A DNA stretch of 64,000 nt. Source: Methylotenera sp. (GTDB lineage: Bacteria; Pseudomonadota; Gammaproteobacteria; Burkholderiales; Methylophilaceae). The notes below the pieces were generated by a model. It searched no databases. It saw nothing but the letters and a program-made list of their open reading frames with translations, and was not told the origin of the DNA. The first letter of the stretch is position 1, and every line of letters begins with the position of its first letter. The translations under genes were made by a program, and so were the position numbers. Location of the stretch: the NCBI GenBank assembly GCA_030693535.1, contig JAUYAL010000064.1:170400-234399 (forward strand). Direction: 5' to 3'. Shown piece after piece: positions 30,222-41,224 of this stretch.

Positions 30222-31748
30222 ATGTTTACCACAATTAATAAAATTGAATTCGATATCTTAGCCTCAAAAGGATTCAATCGCATTCCACTCGTGTTGGAAA
30301 CCTTTGCTGATTTAGATACGCCATTATCGCTGTATCTTAAATTAGCCAATCAACCATTTTCATATCTACTAGAATCTGTACAAGGTGGCGAGCGTTTTGG
30401 ACGCTACTCGATTATTGGCTTGCCAGCTAAAACACGTATAGTGGCACACAATAATCAAGTACAGGTGCTTGAAAACAATCTTGTCATTGAAACGGTAGAA
30501 AATACTAACCCATTAGATTTTGTTAAAAGCTTTCAAGCGCGCTACAAAACTCCTCCCTATGAAGGTTTGCCACGTTTTACAGGCGGCTTGGCAGGTTACT
30601 TTGGCTATGAAACTGTACGTTATATTGAAAAGCGTTTAGCAGGCGTACAAAAGCCAGATGCTATCAATGTTCCCGATGTATTGCTGATGGTGTCTGAAGA
30701 AATTGCCGTAGTCGATAATTTAAGTAGTAAGCTATATTTCATTGTATATGCCAATACAGATCAAGCCAATGCTTATGAAATGGCTTTAAATCGATTAAAT
30801 GATTTAGCCAAGATGTTGCGTAAAAACGCGACGATTCCAGAATCTAGTCCATCAGAAGCATCAGTAGCGACTTCTGAATTTGGTGAAGACAACTTCAAAG
30901 CCGCAGTTATTAAAGCACAGCAATACATTTTAGATGGCGACATTATGCAGGTGGTGTTGTCGCAACGTATGTCGCAAAAGTTCACAGCACCGCCATTAAG
31001 TTTATATCGCGCCTTACGAAGCTTAAATCCATCACCCTATATGTTCTATTACGATATGGGTGACCATCATGTGGTGGGAGCGTCCCCAGAGATTTTAGTC
31101 CGTTTAGAAAATGGCACGGTGACAGCAAGGCCTATTGCAGGTACGCGTCCTCGTGGCAAAACCCGTGAGCAGGATTTGGCACTGGCAGTAGAATTGTTGG
31201 CGGACCCTAAAGAGCGTGCGGAACATGTACAGTTAATGGACTTAGGTCGTAATGATGTGGGTCGCGTCGCACAAACTGGCACAGTTAAAGTTACGGATAA
31301 TATGATGATTGAGCGTTATTCCCATGTGATGCACATCGTTAGTAATGTGGAAGGCAAGCTTAAAGCTGGCATGGATGCGATTGATGTGATTAAAGCGACC
31401 TTTCCAGCAGGCACAGTAAGTGGTGCGCCAAAAGTGCGTGCGATGGAAATCATTGATGAACTAGAACCAAGCAAACGCGGCATTTACGCGGGGGCAGTGG
31501 GTTATTTGGGCTTCAATGGGGATATGGACGTGGCAATTGCTATTAGAACAGGCGTGATTAAAAACAATATGCTGTATGTGCAAGCGGGTGCGGGCATCGT
31601 GGCTGATTCCGTAGCGCTCTCGGAATGGGAAGAAACGCAGAATAAAGCCAAAGCCGTTCTACGCGCGGCAGAGTTAGTGCAAGCAGGGTTAGACTTGAAT
31701 ATAGACCTGACATTGAATTCAGATTTGGCTTCGAAAGTAGGGAATTAA
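30222..31748 (+). CDS. trpE: Anthranilate synthase component I
   Basis: Converts chorismate and ammonia to anthranilate, the first step of tryptophan synthesis. 508 residues. The feedback tryptophan-site motif LLES is at 49-52, and the catalytic domain carries [36 protein letters not shown] and a closing AGAGIVADS. trpG begins one base after the stop. Full length and intact, so feedback inhibition is expected. Confidence 0.97.
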   Translation: MFTTINKIEFDILASKGFNRIPLVLETFADLDTPLSLYLKLANQPFSYLLESVQGGERFGRYSIIGLPAKTRIVAHNNQVQVLENNLVIETVENTNPLDFVKSFQARYKTPPYEGLPRFTGGLAGYFGYETVRYIEKRLAGVQKPDAINVPDVLLMVSEEIAVVDNLSSKLYFIVYANTDQANAYEMALNRLNDLAKMLRKNATIPESSPSEASVATSEFGEDNFKAAVIKAQQYILDGDIMQVVLSQRMSQKFTAPPLSLYRALRSLNPSPYMFYYDMGDHHVVGASPEILVRLENGTVTARPIAGTRPRGKTREQDLALAVELLADPKERAEHVQLMDLGRNDVGRVAQTGTVKVTDNMMIERYSHVMHIVSNVEGKLKAGMDAIDVIKATFPAGTVSGAPKVRAMEIIDELEPSKRGIYAGAVGYLGFNGDMDVAIAIRTGVIKNNMLYVQAGAGIVADSVALSEWEETQNKAKAVLRAAELVQAGLDLNIDLTLNSDLASKVGN

Positions 31749-31749
31749 T

Positions 31750-32316
31750 ATGTTACTCATGATAGATAATTACGATTCTTTCACTTACAACTTGGTGCAA
31801 TATTTGGGTGAGTTAGGACAAGACGTGCAAGTGTATCGCAACGATGAAATTGATTTGGCAAAAGTGGCGTCACTTAAGCCTGAACATATTGTTATTTCAC
31901 CTGGCCCATGTACGCCAAATGAGGCGGGTATTAGCGTGCCGCTCATTAAAGAATTTGCAGGAAAAATTCCATTGCTAGGCGTTTGCTTAGGTCATCAAAG
32001 TATTGGACAGGCTTTTGGCGGGCATATTATCAAGGCTAAAACGTTGATGCACGGCAAAACTTCATTGATTCATCATAAAAATATTGGTGTGTTTAAAGGT
32101 CTGCCTAACCCTTACACCGCAACCCGTTACCATTCACTGGTGATTGAAAAAGAAACCATACCAGATTGCCTGGAAATCACGGCATGGACTGACGATGGGG
32201 AGATTATGGGTGTGCGTCATAAAACCTTGCGTGTAGAAGGCGTGCAATTTCATCCAGAATCTATCCTCACAGAATATGGCCACGAGTTGCTGGATAACTT
32301 TCTAAAGGAAAAGTAA
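31750..32316 (+). CDS. trpG: Anthranilate synthase component II (glutamine amidotransferase)
   Basis: Supplies ammonia from glutamine to TrpE; in some bacteria the same subunit also serves aminodeoxychorismate synthase. 188 residues with the class I triad: Cys79 in [13 protein letters not shown] and His/Glu in VQFHPESI near the C-terminus. The oxyanion region [11 protein letters not shown] is present. Overlaps trpD by one base. No separate pabA is visible in the window, so a dual role is possible but unproven. Confidence 0.96.
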   Translation: MLLMIDNYDSFTYNLVQYLGELGQDVQVYRNDEIDLAKVASLKPEHIVISPGPCTPNEAGISVPLIKEFAGKIPLLGVCLGHQSIGQAFGGHIIKAKTLMHGKTSLIHHKNIGVFKGLPNPYTATRYHSLVIEKETIPDCLEITAWTDDGEIMGVRHKTLRVEGVQFHPESILTEYGHELLDNFLKEK

Positions 32317-33371
32317 TGGCTGATGTAAAATCAATGGAGATTACTTTCAAAGAAGGCTTGCAGTTATTGCTTGATCGCAAGGACTTCACTCATGCACAAA
32401 TGCTAGAAATCATGCGCATGATGATGTCTGGAGAACTCACTTCGGTGCAAATTTCCAGCTTATTGATGGGTTTTCGCATGAAAGGCGAAACAGTCGATGA
32501 GATCGCCGCAGCAGCAAAAGTCATGCGTGACCTTTCAACCAAAGTCACTATTAACGACACAAGTCATTTGATCGATACTTGCGGCACGGGCGGCGACGGT
32601 ATTCAAACTTTTAATGTATCTACCGTATGCGCTTTTGTTGCCGCTGCAGCTGGCGCAAAAGTTGCCAAACATGGCGGACGCTCGGTGTCATCTACCTGTG
32701 GTAGTGCCGATGTGTTGGAGGTTTTAGGTGTCAATGTAAATTTATCTCCCGAGCAAGTCGCTAAATGTGTTGATCATATTGGCATAGGCTTTATGTTTGC
32801 GCCAAATCACCACAGCGCCATGAAGCATGCTGCGCCTGTACGCCGCGAAATGGGCATCCGTACCCTATTCAACCTGCTTGGCCCGATGACCAACCCTGCG
32901 GGCGCTAAACGACAAGTGATGGGCGTCTTTCATAAAGATTTAACGATTTTACTGGCGAAAGTTTTACAACGCTTAGGTAGCACGCATGTGATGGTCGTGC
33001 ATGGCGCGGAGGGCATGGATGAGATTTCGTTCACCGGTGACACTTATGTTGCCGAGCTGAAAGATGGTGCGATTTATCAATACACCATCAACCCTAGCCA
33101 GTTTGGTATGCCACTACATGACTTAAAAACCATACAAGTACAGAATGCAGAAGAATCCAAAGCCATGATTTTAGATGTGCTAAATGGTCGACTTTCTAAT
33201 CAAAAGCAGGTCGCTGCGCGTGACATTGTTTTATTAAATGCAGGTGCTGCAATTTATGTATCTGGTGTTGCAGATACATTGCAAAATGGCATTAAAATGG
33301 CGGCACAGGTGATAGATAACGGCTCAGCCATAGCGAAATTAGATGCACTAAAACAAGCGTCAGCCGCATGA
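32316..33371 (+). CDS. trpD: Anthranilate phosphoribosyltransferase
   Basis: Transfers phosphoribose from PRPP to anthranilate. The glycine-rich PRPP loop CGTGGDGIQTFNVST (about residues 90-104) and KHGGRSVSSTCGSADVLE are present, with the anthranilate-channel region FAPNHHSAMKHAAPVR. 351 residues including a short extra N-terminus (MADVKSMEI); an internal Met at residue 7 is an alternative start. Overlaps the next gene, a lipoprotein, by 4 bp (ATGA), indicating coupling. Confidence 0.96.
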   Translation: MADVKSMEITFKEGLQLLLDRKDFTHAQMLEIMRMMMSGELTSVQISSLLMGFRMKGETVDEIAAAAKVMRDLSTKVTINDTSHLIDTCGTGGDGIQTFNVSTVCAFVAAAAGAKVAKHGGRSVSSTCGSADVLEVLGVNVNLSPEQVAKCVDHIGIGFMFAPNHHSAMKHAAPVRREMGIRTLFNLLGPMTNPAGAKRQVMGVFHKDLTILLAKVLQRLGSTHVMVVHGAEGMDEISFTGDTYVAELKDGAIYQYTINPSQFGMPLHDLKTIQVQNAEESKAMILDVLNGRLSNQKQVAARDIVLLNAGAAIYVSGVADTLQNGIKMAAQVIDNGSAIAKLDALKQASAA

Positions 33372-33811
33372 AAAAGTATATATACTTAATTTTTTTATTA
33401 TGCTTTTTATCCGCGTGTAAGCCCCACGAATCGACGATTTCAACACTTGCTGAGCAAGAAATTACAACGCAAAATAAAGATGACAACAATGCACTTATTC
33501 AGGCGTTTCAAGATAAAAAGAGCAATATTTTTGTTGAAGGCGCGGGCATAGTGAAAAAGTTATTGCCTGACGATAATAAGGGTTCGCGCCATCAAAAGTT
33601 CTTGCTTAGCATTTCAACTGTTCAAACTTTGTTATTTGCGCATAATATTGATTTAACAGACCCAGTTCCGTTGGCAGTAGGTGACACTATTCAATTTAGG
33701 GGTGAATATGTTTATAACCCCAAGGGAGGGGTGGTGCATTGGACGCACCACGACCCACAAGGAAAAATTGAGGGTGGCTGGATTAAGTATAAGGGTAAAA
33801 CCTATCAATAA
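33368..33811 (+). CDS. DUF3465 lipoprotein inside the trp operon
   Basis: 147 residues with a lipoprotein signal (LLCFLSAC, lipid Cys17), an Asn/Gln/Asp-rich linker, then the DUF3465 domain from about residue 45. Landmarks are GSRHQKFLLSIS, TLLFAHNIDL, GDTIQFRGEYVYNPKGG and VVHWTHHDPQG. The domain is small, beta-rich and of unknown function; its conserved His residues could bind a metal or nucleic acid, which is speculation. Translation starts within the trpD stop (4-bp overlap), so it is co-expressed with tryptophan genes although it is exported. Confidence 0.88.
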   Translation: MKKYIYLIFLLCFLSACKPHESTISTLAEQEITTQNKDDNNALIQAFQDKKSNIFVEGAGIVKKLLPDDNKGSRHQKFLLSISTVQTLLFAHNIDLTDPVPLAVGDTIQFRGEYVYNPKGGVVHWTHHDPQGKIEGGWIKYKGKTYQ

Positions 33812-33931
33812 AACAGTCTCGTTCATGGTTTTTGTTTAGATAAACTAAGCACTCGCTACGAACGAAAATATCGCGCATCATAACCATTTTCCCAGAGCTA
33901 GCCGAAGGGTAGATAATTTTAGGCAAATATT

Positions 33932-34723
33932 ATGTCAGACATCTTAAATAAAATTTTAGCCACCAAGCGTGAAGAAGTAGCCACCAGCCGTGGTCTGGTC
34001 AGCTTAGAGCAACTGCAAAAGCAAGCTGAAGCGCAAGGCGATCCACGTGATTTCGTTGGTAGCATACACAAAAAAATCATGGCGAATAAACCAGCTGTGA
34101 TTGCGGAAATTAAAAAAGCCAGTCCATCAAAAGGTGTTATTCGTGCGGATTTTAATCCAGCTGAAATTGCTAAAAGCTACGAAAAAGCAGGCGCTGCGTG
34201 TTTGTCAGTGCTTACGGACGTTGAGTATTTTCAAGGTTCAGCTGAATATTTAAAACAAGCGCGCAAAGCCTGCAAACTGCCTGTGTTGCGCAAAGATTTT
34301 ATGATTGATGAATATCAAGTGTTTGAAGCACGCGCGATGGGTGCGGATTGCATTTTGCTGATTGTAGCTGCGCTTGAACTTAAGCAAATGCAGGCTCTGG
34401 AGTTGCTGGCTAACGAACTAGGCATGGCGGTATTGGTAGAAGTGCACGATGCCCAAGAGATGGAGTTAGCGCTGCAATTAGATACACCCTTAATAGGCAT
34501 TAATAACCGCAATCTACGTACTTTTGATGTCACCTTGCAAACTACGCTAGATTTATTAAAAGTGGTGCCAGATGACCGTTTTGTAGTCACAGAATCAGGC
34601 ATCTTCACGCTAGAAGACGTAAAGCTGATGACTGATAATGATGTACATGGATTCTTAGTCGGTGAGGCGTTTATGCGTCAGCCAGACCCGGGTGTAGAAT
34701 TAGCGCGAGTGTTTAGTCTTTAA
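33932..34723 (+). CDS. trpC: Indole-3-glycerol phosphate synthase
   Basis: Ring-closing enzyme of tryptophan synthesis, a TIM barrel of 263 residues. Catalytic stretches: [17 protein letters not shown] (first Lys), VLRKDFMID (second Lys), [19 protein letters not shown] and the phosphate-binding VTESGI. Not fused to trpF, which is not in this window along with trpB and trpA. It follows the lipoprotein gene by 120 bp, so it may have its own promoter. Confidence 0.97.
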   Translation: MSDILNKILATKREEVATSRGLVSLEQLQKQAEAQGDPRDFVGSIHKKIMANKPAVIAEIKKASPSKGVIRADFNPAEIAKSYEKAGAACLSVLTDVEYFQGSAEYLKQARKACKLPVLRKDFMIDEYQVFEARAMGADCILLIVAALELKQMQALELLANELGMAVLVEVHDAQEMELALQLDTPLIGINNRNLRTFDVTLQTTLDLLKVVPDDRFVVTESGIFTLEDVKLMTDNDVHGFLVGEAFMRQPDPGVELARVFSL

Positions 34724-34751
34724 TCTATGTAAATTTGTTGTTGACTGTTGA

Positions 34752-35756
<1,005 letters not shown>

Positions 35757-36130
35757 AATTTCTTGATGGGTACTACTTTAGGTCAATATGGCAAGTAAAA
35801 GAAAAAAGTTATCTTCGTATTAATACTTAATTATGTTGGCTTTGTTATTCAATCAATTTTCGCAAGCTAGCAAGATTTGACAGTTCAGCTTGAGTTGCTC
35901 AAGCCTTGATGGCTGGATTCTTCATATTACTCATACTGACGAGGTGAGGCTAAGTTTGTTGTAAACAATACTCCTTGCAAGACAGTATTCATAAGGTTTG
36001 CAGAGCATACTTTTTTAAGAGTCAACACTTGTATTGAGCCACTATCTAAACTTTCTTTGCTAAGTGTAAAGTTGTTTGAACCCCATCTCCATACATTGAC
36101 CGTTTAACTTCCAAATGACACACTTGTTAA
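35757..36130. other. 374-bp gap between hemB and the ECF sigma gene
   Basis: No gene seen. A 7-bp hairpin, GCTTGAG (35888-35894) with CTCAAGC (35898-35904), has a 3-nt loop but no T run. TGAACC (36077-36082) and CGTTTA (36101-36106), 18 bases apart, loosely resemble an ECF-type -35/-10 pair 25 bp before the sigma gene. This could be an autoregulated promoter, at low confidence. Confidence 0.35.
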
Positions 36131-36751
36131 ATGAGTGATATTTCAATTTCTGATGATGTTTTGATGCGTCAATTTTGCGCAGGTGACAGCAAGGCTTTTC
36201 ACATTTTGTATGCGCGGCATGAGAAGCCGCTTTATCGGTATTTGCGTCGTATGTTGGGTACTGGTTTGGTGGCGCAGGTAGATGAGGTGTTTCAGGACGC
36301 TTGGATGCGACTCGTAGATGCACGCGAAAGCTGGCAACCGCGCGATGGTGTGGCCTTTAAAACGTGGCTTTATACTTTGGCGCATCATCGTGCTGTGGAT
36401 ACCTTGCGTAAAAGTGGGCGTGAGTTTTCAATGGATGAAGGTTGGTTGGATGATGAAAATGAAACACTTTGGCAATTGTGGCCTGCATCGACAGCTGATC
36501 AGCCTGAGCAGCAAGCGTTTTGGCGTAAAGCGGGCCAGCAACTTTTGTATTGTTTAGATGGCTTGCCTGCGCCACAGCGCGCAGCTTTTTTATTGCACCA
36601 TGAAGATGGATTGAGTTTGGATGAAATGACACAAGTATTGAGCGCTGAATTTGAAACGGTAAAAAGTCGGTTACGTTATGCGTTGTCTAAGTTACGGCTA
36701 TGCATGGGCGCGCATTTGCAGCCTATTTTTGAAGCAGATAATACGGCATGA
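36131..36751 (+). CDS. ECF-type RNA polymerase sigma factor
   Basis: The 206-residue protein has region 2 at about 12-95 (FCAGDSKAFHILYARHEKPLYRYL, then DEVFQDAWMRLVDARESW and FKTWLYTLAHHRAVDTLRK). A linker follows, with region 4 at about 140-195 (LPAPQRAAFLLHHEDGLSLDEMTQVL, SRLRYALSKLR). These are clear sigma-70 family ECF features. There is no convincing ribosome binding site before the ATG; an alternative start at Met12 also lacks one. It overlaps the next gene by 4 bp, the usual sigma/anti-sigma coupling. The stimulus is unknown. Confidence 0.92.
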   Translation: MSDISISDDVLMRQFCAGDSKAFHILYARHEKPLYRYLRRMLGTGLVAQVDEVFQDAWMRLVDARESWQPRDGVAFKTWLYTLAHHRAVDTLRKSGREFSMDEGWLDDENETLWQLWPASTADQPEQQAFWRKAGQQLLYCLDGLPAPQRAAFLLHHEDGLSLDEMTQVLSAEFETVKSRLRYALSKLRLCMGAHLQPIFEADNTA

Positions 36752-37869
36752 GTTTGCAAGATCAACATTTGCGGCAAGCGCTTAAGCATGCGCCAGATAA
36801 AGATATGCAACCGCATGACGCTGCACGCGCTGCGGTACTAATTTATGCGAATCAAGCAGTAAAGCGCCATGAAAAAACATGGCTCAATCGCATTTCTAAT
36901 TTATTGAGTGAATGGTTGGGTGTTAGCTGGCATATAGCGGGCGTTGGTAGCGCAGTAGCTACAGTGCTTGTTGTAGTGGTGTTTTGGCATGAGTTGCCTG
37001 ATGACCAGATGAGGAAAGTCGCAACACTTAGTGAGGAAACGGAAATAAGTGCGACAGATTCTGTAATAGAGCAAGTTCCAGAAGCGACTTCTGCAGAGAA
37101 ATCATTAAATAAAGCGTCATCTAAAGCTATTGTGCCAGCACAAGAATTCTCTGCAAAAATAGTTGGAAATAAGACTGCCATTGATGTTCCTCATAGCAAA
37201 GAAAAATCTGAAAGCATCGCTTCTCCTGAGAATCGAGGGACCTTGGCAAGTGTAAATCAGTCTGGACAAAAGAATAGCAGTTTAGCTGAAGCTATTCCGC
37301 AGCTTGCAGCACCAGAAGTAATTGAGCTGGAAATGCCCGCTACTGTATCGCCAGTTCCTGCATCAATTGCAAATGATAAGACCGTGGTTGCAGTAGCTTC
37401 AGTAGGCGCCGCTAGTTCTGCAGAAGATTCATCAGCGACTACAAAAGGTGAATTAGTAAAAGAGATTCAAACCGAAAGTGTCGCTAGTTTGAGTGCAGGT
37501 AAAGAAAACAAGATCGTTAAAAAATCTGCTGCCAAAGCGGATGTGCTTGGTGCATCAGTACCCAAAGTTGCTACTAAGCCCCATGATCATCAGGTTTTGT
37601 TAACGCGAATTGAAAATGAAGGCGGTAAAGTTGCAGCGAATCAAGATATTCAGGTGGGCAATTTGCAGTTGCTAAAAATTGAAATACAATCTGTCGATTT
37701 CGATGGGCTTCATTGTCCAAAATTAACGGGTCAAGTAACGGTCATAGATGCACTCACAGGTTATAGGATGGAATCTTTAGGAAGTTGTGCTGCAACAGAT
37801 TCATTGCGGAAAGAAGTGGAGATTTACAACCAGACGATGCGTGACTGGCATAGCAATCACTTAAGATAA
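36748..37869 (+). CDS. One-TM protein coupled to the ECF sigma factor (putative anti-sigma)
   Basis: 373 residues: a cytoplasmic-looking N-terminal part (1-60) with RQALKHAPDKDMQPHDAARAAVL, one membrane helix (about 62-81), then a long Ala/Ser/Val/Glu/Lys-rich low-complexity stretch (about 85-280). A compact C-terminal domain (about 283-373) holds two cysteines (LHCPKL and GSCAA). The layout and 4-bp overlap with the sigma gene suggest a membrane anti-sigma factor with a periplasmic sensor end. No known anti-sigma zinc motif (HxxxCxxC) is visible, so this is inference from context. Confidence 0.65.
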   Translation: MSLQDQHLRQALKHAPDKDMQPHDAARAAVLIYANQAVKRHEKTWLNRISNLLSEWLGVSWHIAGVGSAVATVLVVVVFWHELPDDQMRKVATLSEETEISATDSVIEQVPEATSAEKSLNKASSKAIVPAQEFSAKIVGNKTAIDVPHSKEKSESIASPENRGTLASVNQSGQKNSSLAEAIPQLAAPEVIELEMPATVSPVPASIANDKTVVAVASVGAASSAEDSSATTKGELVKEIQTESVASLSAGKENKIVKKSAAKADVLGASVPKVATKPHDHQVLLTRIENEGGKVAANQDIQVGNLQLLKIEIQSVDFDGLHCPKLTGQVTVIDALTGYRMESLGSCAATDSLRKEVEIYNQTMRDWHSNHLR

Positions 37870-37886
37870 ATGCTGTTTTGCATATG

Positions 37887-38513
37887 CTAGGCTGGGTTTA
37901 ATAAGGCCATTAAATCCTGAATATTCGCCCGTTCCGCATTACTCCCGTCAGCCGCACGTTTAGTTGCCACCCTAATTTCATCGACTTCAAACACGCTTAT
38001 TTTAATGACGCCAGTTGACATTTCTAATGCAAAAACGGGTATTTTTTTACGGTTATCACCCTTTTTATCACGTTTGCCATCGTTCATCACGCGGTAAGAT
38101 TTTTCATTGGTTTCAAACGGAATATCTTGATTGAGCAGAAACATTTCCACGTCTTTTAAACTGTCTGCAAACAAATGGATGTGCGTTTCTGAACCTAACC
38201 CAGCAGTGCCATCCAGCACAGCACCCGTTAAATGGGGGTTAAATTTTTCTAATAACTGCATGGTAAATAGTGCGTTTTTTCGTAAATTTATCAAATTTTC
38301 TGGCTGTTCATCACTTAAAAAAAGAGCATTATAAAGTTTTAACTCTTCTTCTATTTCGCTATTGGAAGGCAATGCACTGTTATCTAGGCCTTCAAACTGG
38401 CGGCAAGCCTTCTTTTTTGCGTAGGCAAAGTCTGAAATACCATCTTCAGCCATCATTCTTGCTGCCTGTTGTGCGATCAACTGCCGTAATTGTTGTGAGT
38501 TTTCTTTAGCCAT
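37887..38513 (-). CDS. Conserved hypothetical protein downstream of mrcA
   Basis: 208 residues, soluble, no signal or membrane segment. The N-terminal third is helical (QQLRQLIAQQAARMMAEDGISDFAYAKKKACRQF). The middle (VLDGTAGLGSETHIHLFADSLKDVEMFLL) is faintly reminiscent of a nucleotidyltransferase-like fold but lacks a clear GS...DxD motif. The C-terminus is basic. It starts 18 bp after the mrcA stop on the same strand, so they are probably co-transcribed. I do not assign a function. Confidence 0.75.
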   Translation of the reverse strand: MAKENSQQLRQLIAQQAARMMAEDGISDFAYAKKKACRQFEGLDNSALPSNSEIEEELKLYNALFLSDEQPENLINLRKNALFTMQLLEKFNPHLTGAVLDGTAGLGSETHIHLFADSLKDVEMFLLNQDIPFETNEKSYRVMNDGKRDKKGDNRKKIPVFALEMSTGVIKISVFEVDEIRVATKRAADGSNAERANIQDLMALLNPA

Positions 38514-38531
38514 ACAAATTACTTCATAGAG

Positions 38532-41000
38532 CTAGTGAGGGTTGAGCATTTTTGCAGCGGCGCTTTGAGGTTCAGGTCGTTCACTTTGTGACGGTTGGTT
38601 TTGCTTAGCTGAATTAGGTGTAGGTAAAGTTAGTGATATTTCAGGTTGCAATATTTGCTGTGCCTGATTCTGCACAGGAGCGATTAATCCAGGATTGTCA
38701 GGATTCTCGTTACCCTCTAACATTGGTGGTAAATTAGATTCAATTTGAGGTGGTGGATTTTCATGATAAAAGTACTCTAGCGTTCCGTTGTCATCACGCG
38801 TACCTGTTGTAGGGTCTATGAAAATAGGCGTTACTCCTTCGGGTATTCGCATTGCAACTTCTGGAACGCCTTTCAATGCAGTCGCCATATATTTTATCCA
38901 GATTGGCAATGCGGCGCCCCCGCCAGTCTCGCCTCTTCCCAAAGGACGAGGCTTATCAAAACCTATCCAAGCAACCGCAACCTGTTTAGGGCTGTAACCA
39001 GCAAACCATGCATCAAAATGGTCATTTGTGGTGCCTGTCTTACCCGCAATATCACGTCGTCCAAGTATGGATGCCTTTGCAGCTGTGCCATTTCTCATAA
39101 CGCTTTGCATCATAGAGTTCATGATAAATGCATTTCGTGCATCAATTACTCGTGGCGCGCCATTGCTGGCATGATCAAACTTGGTTGTTAGAATTACTTT
39201 ACCATTTTGATCTACAATTTTAGTGATTAGATTTGGCTTTACACGATATCCGCCATTTGCAAACACCGCGTAAGCGCTCGCCAATTGCCATGGTGTCGTC
39301 ATGCCAGCGCCTAGTGCCATTGTCAGATATGGGGGATGGTCCTTTGCTGTGAAACCAAAACGTGTGATGTAATTTTGAGCGTAACTAGGCTCAATGTCTT
39401 GTAACACTCTAATTGCCACTGTGTTGACTGAATGAGCCAAAGCTTTTCTTAAAGTGATTGGACCTTCATAGGAGTTCTCATAATTCTGTGGTGACCATTC
39501 TCTATTGCCAGTTTCAGTTGCTGAAAAATTTAACGGTGCGTCATCCAAGATGGATGCTGGGGTGTAACCTTTTTCTAATGCGGCAGAATAAATAAATGGC
39601 TTGAAGCTTGAGCCAGGCTGACGTCTAGCTTGCGTTACATGGTTGAATTTACTTTGATTGAAGTCAAAACCACCCACCAAGGCACGAATAGCGCCATTTT
39701 CCGGGTCTAGTGCGATTAGCGCAGATTCTACTTGAGGAAGTTGTACTATCCGCCATTGATCGCCACGTTTTAATACACGAACAACAGCACCTACTTTTAA
39801 TAAACGTTTTGCAGGGTCTTTGTCGTTAAGCATTTTTTCTACAAAAGATAAACCTTTACCAGTCACTTCTATATCCTCACCATTTTTTGTGTGCACAAAA
39901 ACTGCTTTGGGTGAAACGCTAGTAACGATGGCTGGCATCAAGCTATTAGATATTTCAATCTCATCCAAGGATGTATCTAGTACATTTCTATTATCAATAG
40001 GCACAAGAGTTTCAAGTGCCAATATTTTCTCTGGCCCGCGATAACCATGGCGTAAATCGTAATCTAAAACACCTTCAAGCACAGCTGCATTCGCTGCTTC
40101 TTGATTCGATTTTCGAATGGTGGTGTAAACCTTTATACCGCTACTGTAAATTTCGTCTTGGTACTGTTCGTATAATTGGTCGCGTACAATTTCGGCAGCA
40201 AAATCAGCAGATAAATCACGTGATTGCTTTGATGCTTTAAAACGCAAAGGTTGCTTTAAAGCTGCTTGATAAGCATCTTCTTTGAGAAATCCAAAGCGAA
40301 ACATGTCGCGCAACACTTCTTGTTGTCGGCTAATTGCACGTTTAGGGTTGACGAATGGATTGTAGCCAGAAGGTGCTTTGGGTAGGCCTGCTAATAGTGC
40401 AGTCTCAGCCAGATTAAGTTTCTCTAGCGGCTTGCCGTAATATACTTGAGAGGCTGCTGCAAAGCCATAAGCACGCTGACCTAAGTAAATTTGATTAATG
40501 TAAAGTTCAAGAATCTTGTCTTTGCTTAAATTATGTTCGATTTTAATAGCAAGTAAAGCTTCGTTGATTTTAGTGATATAGGTGCGCTTTCCATTAGGAA
40601 CTGTAAAAAAGTTTTTAGCCACTTGCATGGTAATAGTGCTTGCGCCCTCATGACTTTTGCCAGTGACATTATTTTTAATAGCGCGTACTACGCCTTTGGT
40701 ATCAATTCCACCATGTTGATAAAAACGGCGATCTTCAATCGCTAGAACTGCATCTTTCATGCTTTGCGGTACATTTTCAATTTTAATGTAGGCGCGACGT
40801 TCTTCTCCAAACTCAGCGATTAAATAGCCATCTTCGGAGTAAACCCGTAAAGGTAGCTTAGGGCGGTAGTCTGTCAATGCGTCAAGTGAAGGAAGTGATG
40901 GGTAAATAAGCGCTGCTGCAATAGTGATTAAGGCAGTTACCGATAAACCACCAACAATTATTGCAAGAAAAAGATAGTGCCACCATTTAGTAGGAGTCAT
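38532..41000 (-). CDS. mrcA: Penicillin-binding protein 1A (bifunctional)
   Basis: Class A PBP making and crosslinking peptidoglycan. 822 residues: membrane helix (about 10-33), GT51 glycosyltransferase domain with catalytic Glu89 (LAIEDRRFYQHGGID) and EGASTITMQVAKNFF, an OB-like insert, then the transpeptidase domain with PGSSFKPFIYS, a SVN motif in ALAHSVNTVAIRV, and AGKTGTTNDHFDAWF. The tail is Pro/Gln/Asn-rich. Divergent from pilM, the same mrcA/pilMNOPQ arrangement as in many proteobacteria. Confidence 0.97.
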   Translation of the reverse strand: MTPTKWWHYLFLAIIVGGLSVTALITIAAALIYPSLPSLDALTDYRPKLPLRVYSEDGYLIAEFGEERRAYIKIENVPQSMKDAVLAIEDRRFYQHGGIDTKGVVRAIKNNVTGKSHEGASTITMQVAKNFFTVPNGKRTYITKINEALLAIKIEHNLSKDKILELYINQIYLGQRAYGFAAASQVYYGKPLEKLNLAETALLAGLPKAPSGYNPFVNPKRAISRQQEVLRDMFRFGFLKEDAYQAALKQPLRFKASKQSRDLSADFAAEIVRDQLYEQYQDEIYSSGIKVYTTIRKSNQEAANAAVLEGVLDYDLRHGYRGPEKILALETLVPIDNRNVLDTSLDEIEISNSLMPAIVTSVSPKAVFVHTKNGEDIEVTGKGLSFVEKMLNDKDPAKRLLKVGAVVRVLKRGDQWRIVQLPQVESALIALDPENGAIRALVGGFDFNQSKFNHVTQARRQPGSSFKPFIYSAALEKGYTPASILDDAPLNFSATETGNREWSPQNYENSYEGPITLRKALAHSVNTVAIRVLQDIEPSYAQNYITRFGFTAKDHPPYLTMALGAGMTTPWQLASAYAVFANGGYRVKPNLITKIVDQNGKVILTTKFDHASNGAPRVIDARNAFIMNSMMQSVMRNGTAAKASILGRRDIAGKTGTTNDHFDAWFAGYSPKQVAVAWIGFDKPRPLGRGETGGGAALPIWIKYMATALKGVPEVAMRIPEGVTPIFIDPTTGTRDDNGTLEYFYHENPPPQIESNLPPMLEGNENPDNPGLIAPVQNQAQQILQPEISLTLPTPNSAKQNQPSQSERPEPQSAAAKMLNPH

Positions 41001-41224
41001 GTGCTTATAGAGAATCTTTAATTATAAATATCGCCTTATTATAAATTGCTCTGGCATTGCTTGCTGATAAACAAGCAAATAAAGCAGTAAAAAATGTTAA
41101 ATTAAATACAAAATTAAGTTAAAGAAATAAAAAATTGCTTTACAGGGCTTAAAGTTGTTGATAGGATTTAATGTAAATTATTAGAAACGAACGTAACTAA
41201 CGAATTCAGAAAAGGAATTTCAGG

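Noticed and set aside
36060..36632. Minus-strand ORFs opposite the ECF sigma gene
   Set aside because: The sigma factor on the plus strand has clear region 2 and 4 motifs; the antisense frames look like chance openings.
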